DNA of 14,183 nt, taken from positions 1 to 14,183 of the forward strand of contig JBDGRL010000031.1 in NCBI GenBank assembly GCA_042218065.1. The letters run 5' to 3'. A program made the translations under genes and the position numbers. Of the stretch, positions 1-6,317 are shown piece by piece; the first letter of the stretch is position 1, and every line of letters begins with the position of its first letter. The notes under the pieces were generated by a model, which was not told the origin of the DNA, did not search any database, and saw only the letters and a program-made list of their open reading frames with translations. Origin of the DNA: JBDGRJ01 sp042218065. Lineage in GTDB: Bacteria; Patescibacteriota; Patescibacteriia; Magasanikbacterales; UBA922.

Positions 1-15
1 ATCTAAGGGTTTATT

Positions 16-46
16 AAATAAAAAGACGCCAGCCTACTAAGCTGGC
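16..46 (-). terminator. Rho-independent terminator after rpmE
   Basis: Read on the minus strand, a perfect 6-bp stem GCCAGC / GCTGGC (plus positions 41-46 and 28-33) encloses a 7-nt loop and is followed, three bases later, by TTTTTATTT (plus 24 to 16). It lies about 22 bases beyond the rpmE stop codon. There is no T-run in the plus direction, so it acts for minus-strand transcription only. Confidence 0.8.
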
Positions 47-67
47 TTGTCGGGATCTTGTACTTTT

Positions 68-646
68 CTAATTTTCTGATTCAGACTTGTCTTTTAGCCA
101 AGATTTGAGTGTCTTTCGGTCTTTGTTGTCTTTTTCTGCAGCTAATACTTGTTCGGTATCAAGATCTTGTTCTTGCACAGCTGATTTTACTTCGGGGATG
201 TTTTGAGAGACTATTTGTTTATAATCTATATCTTTTGTTTGTTTTTTGGCCCCTTCTTCTTTAGAGCCCTCTTTGCTTTTTGTTTCTTCTTCAGATACTG
301 CATCTTTTAGATCTTCCAAGTCGTTGCCTTCGTCTTGTTTATCTTCTTTTTCTTCCTTTTGTTGCTGCCTTTGTTCAATTTCTTCTCTTTCTTCTTTCTT
401 TTCTTTGACTTTTTCCATCTTAGCCTTGAATTTATCGACCTGACCTTCTGTATCTACAAATCTTTGTTCGCCTGTGTAGAATGGGTGAGAGGCAGAAGAA
501 ACTTCTATATCTATCACATAATATTCAGTCCCATCTACGGTTTTAGTTTCTTCTGAAGTTAGGGTAGATTTGGTCATGAACTCCTCACCATTGGAAACAT
601 CGCGAAAGATTACTGGGTGAGTTTCTGGGTGTGTATTTTCCTTCAT
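68..646 (-). CDS. rpmE: Ribosomal protein bL31 (zinc-free, type B) with long charged C-terminal extension
   Basis: Large-subunit ribosomal protein bL31, which helps bridge the two subunits. Residues 1-75 carry the family signature: HPETHPVIFRDVSNG at the start, then SSASHPFYTGEQ and VDTEGQVDKF. None of the four cysteines of zinc-binding bL31 is present, so this is the C-minus form. The family is normally about 70-90 residues, but this protein has 192. Residues 79-138 form a Lys/Glu/Gln-rich, probably coiled or disordered linker. Residues 141-185 look like a small helical module ending in VLAAEKDNKDRKTLKSWL. The reading frame is open with no sign of frameshift, so the tail is probably genuine. 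The gene has its own promoter just after the clp stop codon and a terminator downstream. The start at 646 is the only one that keeps the conserved N-terminus; no Shine-Dalgarno precedes it. The core is certain; the function of the tail is unknown. Confidence 0.93.
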   Translation of the reverse strand: MKENTHPETHPVIFRDVSNGEEFMTKSTLTSEETKTVDGTEYYVIDIEVSSASHPFYTGEQRFVDTEGQVDKFKAKMEKVKEKKEEREEIEQRQQQKEEKEDKQDEGNDLEDLKDAVSEEETKSKEGSKEEGAKKQTKDIDYKQIVSQNIPEVKSAVQEQDLDTEQVLAAEKDNKDRKTLKSWLKDKSESEN

Positions 647-673
647 ATTGTTTACTTATTTTTAACGGATGAA

Positions 674-702
674 ATTGTACCATCTTTAGCAATCTTTGTC
701 AA
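674..702 (-). promoter_or_regulatory. Promoter of rpmE
   Basis: On the minus strand TTGACA (plus 702-697) is followed by exactly 17 bases and TACAAT (plus 679-674), with TGG directly before it giving a TGn-extended -10. It begins one base beyond the clp stop codon. The expected start near 667 gives a leader of about 21 nt with no Shine-Dalgarno. Confidence 0.8.
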
Positions 703-3393
703 TTATTCTGATATTTCGAATACTACCTCTTCTTTTTCTTTATCATAATCAACTTTTACTTTATCACCCTCTTCAGCTTCTCCGCTTAATAGTTTTCTGG
801 CTAGGTCATTTTGTATCTCGTTTCTTATTACTCTTTTAAGTTCTCTTGCTCCAAATTCAGGTTTGTATCCAATTTCTGCTAGGTGCTCTATTATATTTTC
901 AGAGAACTCGATTCCTATATCTTGACCTTTTGCAGTTTGTTTTACTCTTTCTAATTGTATCTCTACTATTGGTTTCATTTGCTCTTCAGAGAGTGCATGG
1001 AATACTATTACTTCATCAATTCTATTTAGAAATTCTGGCTTAAAGTGGCCTTTTAGCCTTTCCATAACATCGTCTTCGACTTCTTTTATATTTTCACTAA
1101 TCTTTTCTTGGTCTTGGAGTTGTTCTTGAATTATATCTGAACCTACGTTACTTGTAGATATTATAATAGTGTTAGAAAAATCTACTACACGCCCTTTGCT
1201 GTCAGTTAGGCGTCCGTCATCGAATATTTGCAACAGCATATTATGCACTTCAGGGTGTGCTTTTTCAAGTTCATCTAACAATATCACAGAGTAAGGATTT
1301 CTTCTAACTGTTTCAGTTAGTTGTCCACCTTCTTCGTGTCCTACATATCCAGGTGGTGATCCGACGAGTCTAGAAACCGCATGTTTTTCCATGTATTCTG
1401 ACATGTCTATTCTGGTCATTGCTTCTTCATCTCCAAATACAGCCCAGGCTAAAGATTTTGCTAGTTCAGTCTTACCGACACCAGTAGGACCTAAGAACAT
1501 CAAGGTAGCTATTGGTTTATTCTCCTCTGAGAGCCCGGCAGAAGATCTGCGTACTGCATCAGAGACTGACTGAACTGCGTGTTCTTGTCCTACAACTCTT
1601 TCGTGTAGTTTTTCTTCTAGGTTTAAGAGTTTCTCTTTTTCGGTCTCTGTTAGTTTGGCTACTGGTATGCCTGTAATCTTGGATACTACCTCCATTACAT
1701 CTTCTTTTGTGACTTCTCCTGAGGTAGTGCTTTGTTCTTCTTTCCATTTTTCTTCTTCTTTCTTTCTTTTTTCCTGAAGTTCCTCTATTTCTTGGTCTAA
1801 CTTTTCAGATTTTTCTTCATTATCATGGGATTCTGCATAATCTCTTTCTCTTTTTAGTCTTTCTAGTTTTTCATCTATTTCCTGAAGCTCTTTGGAGCGA
1901 GTGGTAGAAGATAGTCGAACTCTAGCAGAGGCTTGATCAATTAGATCTATTGCTTTGTCGGGTAAAAAACGATCGGTGATATATCTGTCTGACATTTCAG
2001 CAGCTGCATTTATTGCTTCATCTGTTATTTTTATTTTATGGTGTGCTTCATACCGATCTCGAAGGCCTCTTAAAATTTCAATAGTTTGTTCAATGGTAGG
2101 TTCGTCTATCATGATTGGCTGAAACCTTCTTTCTAGTGCTGCGTCGTCTTCAATGTGTTTTTGGTATTCATCCAGAGTAGTTGCTCCTATTATATTCAGT
2201 TCCCCTCTTGCTAGAGCTGGTTTTAATACATTAGCTACATCAAGACCGCCCTCTTCTTGTGAACTGCCAGAGCCAACTATTGTATGCAGTTCATCCACAA
2301 AAACTATCAATTCGTCTTTGTGTTCTTTAATTTCATCTACAACTTTTTCTATTCTTTCTTCAAATTCTCCTCTGTATTTAGAGCCTGCTACTAAAGAGTT
2401 TATACTAAGTTCGACTACCCGTTTATCTTCTAATACTTCTGGAACCTCATCATTTTCTATTTTTTGAGCTAAGCCTTCTACTATAGCTGTTTTTCCTACC
2501 CCTGCTTCTCCTATTAGTACCGGGTTATTTTTTGTTCTTCGGGATAATATTTCGATAGTAGTTTCAATCTCATCAAATCTCCCAATAACTGGGTCTAGTT
2601 GCCCTTCTTTTGCTAACTGACTAAGATCTCTTACATATTTATCAAGTGTGGGTGTATCTGAGGCTTCATCTACATCTCCTTCCTCCGCGCCTTTCCCAAC
2701 TACATTGACAGTCTTTTGTCGTAGAGATTCAGAAGAAACTCCATATTTCTCTAGTAGGTTCCCTGCTAAGCCCTCATCTTCTTCAGCGAGCCCGATTAGT
2801 AAGTGTTCTGGACCGATGTAGCTGTGGTCCATACTTCTAGCAACTTGGAACGCCTGCTCTAGAACATTTTTAATTCTAGGAGAAACAGATACATTTACTT
2901 TTTCTCCACTTTCAAAATCTTTGTCACCTTGAGGAGCATTTTCTTCTATATGCTTTCTTAAGTCTTTGATATCTATATCAAGCTGCTCTAAAATTTTCTT
3001 TACTACTTCATTCTCACTAATTACATACAGAAGATGTTCTGTATCAACTTCTTCACGTCCAAAATCTACTGCCTCTCGTGCTGCTTCTTGTATTAGTTCC
3101 TTTGTCTGATCTGAGAAATAGTCGGAAATATTTGCAGACTCCTTTTGTCTTTTAAATGGATAACCCATTTCTGAGGAGAGATTACCCACATCTTGTGCTT
3201 GATTGAAGAACTCATCAAAAAGAGATCCACCGGAGAATAGCTGATCAAAAGGTGAGCTACTCTTTTGTTGTTTGTATTTATAGTAGTCCTCTTTACACAG
3301 ATTTAACCTCTTTTTTGTACCGTTCTGGATAACGGTTATCTGTTTTGTTGCTGGTTTGTTTTGACAAACGTCGCATTTTTGATTTTTTGGCAT
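703..3393 (-). CDS. clpC: ClpC-type AAA+ ATPase with N-terminal metal finger
   Basis: Hexameric double-ring AAA+ unfoldase of the Hsp100 family, acting in cytoplasmic protein quality control. Domain order: a putative metal finger at residues 7-36 (C7xxC10 ... C33xxD36, resembling the McsA N-terminus); two Clp_N repeats (about 92-152 and 168-232); NBD1 with Walker A GEAGVGKT (295-302) and Walker B VDELH (366-370); a short ClpC-like coiled-coil middle domain (about 495-555); NBD2 with Walker A GPTGVGKT (635-642), Walker B LLDELE (705-710), Arg finger in EFLNRID (R791) and sensor-2 GAR (848-850). The middle domain is too short for ClpB. However, the segment after the NBD2 sensor-1 TSNVG, where ClpC carries a ClpP-docking VGF/LGF loop, shows no such tripeptide, so it may work without ClpP. 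A CIRCE operator overlaps the promoter, pointing to HrcA heat-shock control. No clpP, mcsB or ctsR is in the window. Calling it clpC rather than clpB rests mainly on the middle domain. Confidence 0.92.
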   Translation of the reverse strand: MPKNQKCDVCQNKPATKQITVIQNGTKKRLNLCKEDYYKYKQQKSSSPFDQLFSGGSLFDEFFNQAQDVGNLSSEMGYPFKRQKESANISDYFSDQTKELIQEAAREAVDFGREEVDTEHLLYVISENEVVKKILEQLDIDIKDLRKHIEENAPQGDKDFESGEKVNVSVSPRIKNVLEQAFQVARSMDHSYIGPEHLLIGLAEEDEGLAGNLLEKYGVSSESLRQKTVNVVGKGAEEGDVDEASDTPTLDKYVRDLSQLAKEGQLDPVIGRFDEIETTIEILSRRTKNNPVLIGEAGVGKTAIVEGLAQKIENDEVPEVLEDKRVVELSINSLVAGSKYRGEFEERIEKVVDEIKEHKDELIVFVDELHTIVGSGSSQEEGGLDVANVLKPALARGELNIIGATTLDEYQKHIEDDAALERRFQPIMIDEPTIEQTIEILRGLRDRYEAHHKIKITDEAINAAAEMSDRYITDRFLPDKAIDLIDQASARVRLSSTTRSKELQEIDEKLERLKRERDYAESHDNEEKSEKLDQEIEELQEKRKKEEEKWKEEQSTTSGEVTKEDVMEVVSKITGIPVAKLTETEKEKLLNLEEKLHERVVGQEHAVQSVSDAVRRSSAGLSEENKPIATLMFLGPTGVGKTELAKSLAWAVFGDEEAMTRIDMSEYMEKHAVSRLVGSPPGYVGHEEGGQLTETVRRNPYSVILLDELEKAHPEVHNMLLQIFDDGRLTDSKGRVVDFSNTIIISTSNVGSDIIQEQLQDQEKISENIKEVEDDVMERLKGHFKPEFLNRIDEVIVFHALSEEQMKPIVEIQLERVKQTAKGQDIGIEFSENIIEHLAEIGYKPEFGARELKRVIRNEIQNDLARKLLSGEAEEGDKVKVDYDKEKEEVVFEISE

Positions 3394-3420
3394 ATTTTTT
3401 TGTTATTTATATCTATTTTA

Positions 3421-3449
3421 ATTATAACAATAGATTATCACTCTTGCAA
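3421..3449 (-). promoter_or_regulatory. Promoter of clpC
   Basis: Minus strand: TTGCAA (plus 3449-3444), 17-base spacer, TATAAT (plus 3426-3421) preceded by TGT, i.e. an extended -10 TGTTATAAT. The expected start near 3414 leaves a leader of about 20 nt, A-rich and without Shine-Dalgarno. The CIRCE inverted repeat covers the -35 and most of the spacer. Confidence 0.75.
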
Positions 3450-3462
3450 GTCGAGTGATAAT
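3434..3462. promoter_or_regulatory. CIRCE-type operator (HrcA binding site)
   Basis: TTATCACTC (3435-3443), nine bases, then GAGTGATAA (3453-3461): a perfect 9-bp inverted repeat with the exact CIRCE spacing, extending to 10 bp with A3434/T3462. The CIRCE consensus is TTAGCACTC-N9-GAGTGCTAA; this copy differs by one symmetric G-to-T / C-to-A change per arm, so dyad symmetry is kept. It overlaps the clpC -35 and spacer, where a bound repressor would block polymerase. It lies about 70 bases upstream of the secG -35, so it probably does not control secG. Confidence 0.85.
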
Positions 3463-3530
3463 TACAGTCACGGTGATTTGTAAAGACTTAGGAATTATAG
3501 TATCATAAACTTGAATTAATCTCTATACTC

Positions 3531-3559
3531 TTGACATATAGTTATATTTCACTTATCCT
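3531..3559 (+). promoter_or_regulatory. Promoter of secG
   Basis: TTGACA (3531-3536), 17-base spacer, TATCCT (3554-3559). The expected start near 3566 gives a leader of about 19 nt before the ATG at 3585, again with no Shine-Dalgarno. A weaker second candidate upstream is TTGTAA (3478-3483), N17, TATCAT (3501-3506). Confidence 0.65.
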
Positions 3560-3584
3560 TTATTCTGCTTAATAATAACTAAAA

Positions 3585-3806
3585 ATGATTGAATCAGTTC
3601 TTAGAGTATCACAATTAGTTTCAGCAGTGGTAATGACTATTGCTATTTTGCTACAACAGCAAGGTGCTGGCATGGGGGCTGGATTTGGTGATACTGGCGG
3701 AGGTTTTAAGACCACAAGAAGAGGTGTAGAAAAGACTCTTTACAATATTACAATAGTAGTTTCGATACTTTTCTTTACTACTTCTTTGCTTATTGTAATA
3801 ATTTAA
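3585..3806 (+). CDS. secG: Preprotein translocase subunit SecG
   Basis: Small auxiliary subunit of the SecYEG channel in the cytoplasmic membrane that aids SecA-driven export. The 73-residue length is typical. Two hydrophobic segments (about residues 8-24 and 51-72) flank the conserved cytoplasmic loop: LLQQQGAGMGAGFGDTGGGF followed by KTTRRGVEKTLYNITIV, matching the family pattern of a glycine-rich stretch and then TRRG-EK-L. It is the first plus-strand gene after the divergent promoter region and has a good TTGACA promoter. The next gene encodes an exported, membrane-anchored substrate-binding protein 62 bases away. The ATG at 3585 is the natural start given the promoter position. Confidence 0.93.
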   Translation: MIESVLRVSQLVSAVVMTIAILLQQQGAGMGAGFGDTGGGFKTTRRGVEKTLYNITIVVSILFFTTSLLIVII

Positions 3807-3812
3807 GTGTTT

Positions 3813-3842
3813 TTGTAGTTTAAACTTTAGTTTTTTTATTAT
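3813..3842 (+). promoter_or_regulatory. Possible promoter of the substrate-binding protein gene
   Basis: TTGTAG (3813-3818), 18-base spacer, TATTAT (3837-3842). The expected start near 3849 would leave about 20 nt before the GTG at 3869, the same leader length as neighbouring genes. The match is moderate in very AT-rich DNA, and read-through from secG is possible. Confidence 0.35.
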
Positions 3843-3868
3843 ATTTCAGTCTTTTTCAGTGTAATTTT

Positions 3869-6184
3869 GTGTTCCAAAGAATTATAGATTTTGTCAAGAA
3901 GAATTTCCCTTATTTTTCTAAGGATAAGTCCAGCTCAACCCAGCTAAATCAAAAATTATTAAAGGATTTAAAAGGGAAAAAAGTACCTTCTTGGCGACAA
4001 ATAAAGCATATAAGAAGAGTGTTTTCCTCACAGGAAAAGAAATTATTTAATGTTGCTATTATTTTACTTTTGATCGGTTTAGCATGGGGCGGGGTTGTCT
4101 GGACAAAAGATTATAGAACTCAGGTTCCAGCTGTTGGTGGAAAATATGTTGAAGGAGTGGTAGGCTCCCCTCAGTTGATTAACCCGCTGTTTTCTAGTTT
4201 GAATAGTGTAGATAAAGATATATCAAGCCTAGTTTATTCAGGGCTAATGCGTTATGACTCAGACCAAAAGTTAGTTACTGATCTTGCAAAAGATTATCAA
4301 ATAAGCAATGACGGAAAGACTTTTACATTTGAATTAAGGAAAGGTGTAACATGGCATGATGGGAAGAAATTTACTGCTGAAGATGTAATTTTTACTTACA
4401 ATAAGATTAAAGATAAGAAGATAAACAGCCCAGAATATGTTACTTTTAAAGATGTGCAGGTAGATAAGCTCGGTAAGTACAAGGTTAGATTTGAGTTAGG
4501 GAAGTCATACCCTGGATTTTTGCATAACTTGACCTTGGGAGTTATACCTAAACATATTTGGCAGGGGATTACCCCTCAAAGAATTAGGCTAACCCAGAAG
4601 AATTTGCAACCTATAGGCACAGGACCTTATCAATTTAAAAAGTTGGCAAAAGATAATACAGGGTACATTTATAAGTATACACTTGAGAGAAATGACAAGT
4701 TTTATAGAAAACCTCCTTATATTCAAAGCTTAGTTTTTAGGTTTTACCGTAATTATAGTGGCAATGAGGGGGTGATTCAGGAAATAAAGGAGCAAGCTAT
4801 AGATGGACTTCGTTTCGTTCCCCCTAGAAAAAGAGGTGAAATTGACAAAAAGAGTATAAAAATACACAAGCTGAAACAACCGCAATATACAGCCTTATTT
4901 TTTAACCTTAAACAAAATAAGTTTTTGAAGAATGAAAAAGTTCGGAAAGCGGTTAGTTTGGCGATAGACAAGCAGAGGATACTTCAAGAAGCACTAAAAG
5001 GACAAGGAGAGGTGATAAGTGACCCAATTTTGTCAATGTTTGGTGATTATAAAAATGCTACTAGTACTAAATTTAATGTAAAAAAAGCTAATAGTTTATT
5101 AGACGAAGAATTTGATAAGATAGAAAAAGATAAATATAAAGAGCTAAGGAAAATATCCTTAATAAAAGAAAAAAACATAGATAATACTGCTAGTACAAAT
5201 ACTTTAGAGTCTTATTACAAAGAGTCTGATCCAATTATAGAAGAAGAATATACCGGAGAACCAGGGGACTACGAAAAGAGTGTAGTTATAAATTCTAGAT
5301 CCAATTCAACGACGGAAAGACAGGTAACCTTAAATCTACAAGGAAACCCTGGAGATCAGATTGTTATTTCAAATGATACTGACTTTGAAAATAATAAGAC
5401 TAGAGAATTCCAGAAAAATATAAAGTGGGATCTGACACCTGGGGATGGAAAGAAGTGGGTATTTGTGAAATTTAAAGGGGAAGATGAAAAAGTGGTTTAC
5501 GATAGTATACAACTTGTTGATCAGTTTCTTAGTGAGAAGGAGTATATGGAAATGGAAATTGAGCCGAATAAGAAAAAAATAAATAGTATAAAAGAGCAAA
5601 TAAAAGAAGAGCTAGATAGCCCACAGACCTTTTATCGAGTAGGAGAAGAAGATGAGATATTAAGTTTCGGTATAACTACGCTGGATACGGAAGAGTATAA
5701 ACAATCAGCTAAGTTAATTAAGAGCTTCCTTTCAGAAATAGGAGTTAAAGTTGATCTTAGATTCTTGTCACCTAGGATGCTATCTCAAAAGGCTGTTGAA
5801 GATAGAGACTATGATTCATTATTATACGGAGTGGTAGTAGAAGCAAGTGGCGACCAATATCCTTTTTGGCACTCTAGTCAGACTGAATCACCTGGTTTAA
5901 ATCTATCTCAATATGAGAGCAACAATGTAGATGAGATTTTGTCTAAAGTTAGGAGTGCTACTACTAGTAAAAAAGTTAAGGAAGGGTATATGCAGCTTCA
6001 GGAACAGATAAGTAAAGATAAGCCTGCTGTGTTCTTATATACCCCTTACTACAATTATGCTCAATCAAATAAAATAAAAGGATTTGACCTAAACAGTATC
6101 TACTCCACTGAGAACAGATTTTCCGGTATTGTTGACTGGTATACTGAAACTGAAACGGACTGGAGTTTACCCTTGAGTCTATAA
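3869..6184 (+). CDS. Family-5 ABC transporter substrate-binding protein (peptide/nickel type), membrane-anchored, with Ig-like insertion
   Basis: Extracytoplasmic solute-binding protein of the OppA/DppA family (SBP_bac_5). Residues 1-58 are basic and cytoplasmic and 59-78 form one membrane segment. No lipobox cysteine follows, so it is anchored by a signal-anchor. The SBP fold runs from about residue 95: LVYSGLMRYD (121-130), ISNDGKTFTFELRKGVTWHDG (145-165), GTGPYQFK (250-257) and VRKAVSLAIDKQRI (358-371). After KKANSLLDE (405-413), where the family normally continues within some 20-30 residues into the C-terminal lobe, about 180 extra residues intervene before LSFGITT (598-604). Residues 470-550 of this insert resemble an Ig-like beta-sandwich with the signature LTPGDGKKWVFVKF. 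Total length is 771 against about 500-600 usually. The start is GTG at 3869; no nearby ATG precedes the membrane segment. No permease or ATPase partner is in the window, so the substrate is unknown. Confidence 0.88.
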   Translation: MFQRIIDFVKKNFPYFSKDKSSSTQLNQKLLKDLKGKKVPSWRQIKHIRRVFSSQEKKLFNVAIILLLIGLAWGGVVWTKDYRTQVPAVGGKYVEGVVGSPQLINPLFSSLNSVDKDISSLVYSGLMRYDSDQKLVTDLAKDYQISNDGKTFTFELRKGVTWHDGKKFTAEDVIFTYNKIKDKKINSPEYVTFKDVQVDKLGKYKVRFELGKSYPGFLHNLTLGVIPKHIWQGITPQRIRLTQKNLQPIGTGPYQFKKLAKDNTGYIYKYTLERNDKFYRKPPYIQSLVFRFYRNYSGNEGVIQEIKEQAIDGLRFVPPRKRGEIDKKSIKIHKLKQPQYTALFFNLKQNKFLKNEKVRKAVSLAIDKQRILQEALKGQGEVISDPILSMFGDYKNATSTKFNVKKANSLLDEEFDKIEKDKYKELRKISLIKEKNIDNTASTNTLESYYKESDPIIEEEYTGEPGDYEKSVVINSRSNSTTERQVTLNLQGNPGDQIVISNDTDFENNKTREFQKNIKWDLTPGDGKKWVFVKFKGEDEKVVYDSIQLVDQFLSEKEYMEMEIEPNKKKINSIKEQIKEELDSPQTFYRVGEEDEILSFGITTLDTEEYKQSAKLIKSFLSEIGVKVDLRFLSPRMLSQKAVEDRDYDSLLYGVVVEASGDQYPFWHSSQTESPGLNLSQYESNNVDEILSKVRSATTSKKVKEGYMQLQEQISKDKPAVFLYTPYYNYAQSNKIKGFDLNSIYSTENRFSGIVDWYTETETDWSLPLSL

Positions 6185-6223
6185 AAGAATCTTATTTCTT
6201 CTTCTGGGTGTTTATGAACATTT

Positions 6224-6250
6224 AAAAGTGCAGAAGTGTTTCTGTATTTT
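6224..6250 (+). terminator. Probable terminator after the substrate-binding protein gene
   Basis: TGCAGAA (6229-6235) pairs with TTCTGTA (6240-6246) over 7 bp with one G-T wobble and a GTGT loop, followed by TTTT. The flanking AAAA (6224-6227) can lengthen the stem past one bulged G. It lies about 40 bases after the stop codon at 6184. The stem is AT-rich, so strength is uncertain. Confidence 0.5.
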
Positions 6251-6317
6251 AGATGATAGGAAATACTTCGGACTTTTAAATATAACGTGTACTTCACTTA
6301 ATTAACTAAAATTTAGT

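Noticed and set aside
246..556. Open frames on the plus strand opposite rpmE rich in Ser, Phe and Leu
   Set aside because: They are mirror images of the Lys/Glu-rich bL31 tail on the other strand and show no domain or start signal.
2153..2467. Open frame of 104 codons on the plus strand inside clpC
   Set aside because: It lies entirely within the NBD1-coding sequence, has low-complexity Ser-rich content, and has no promoter.
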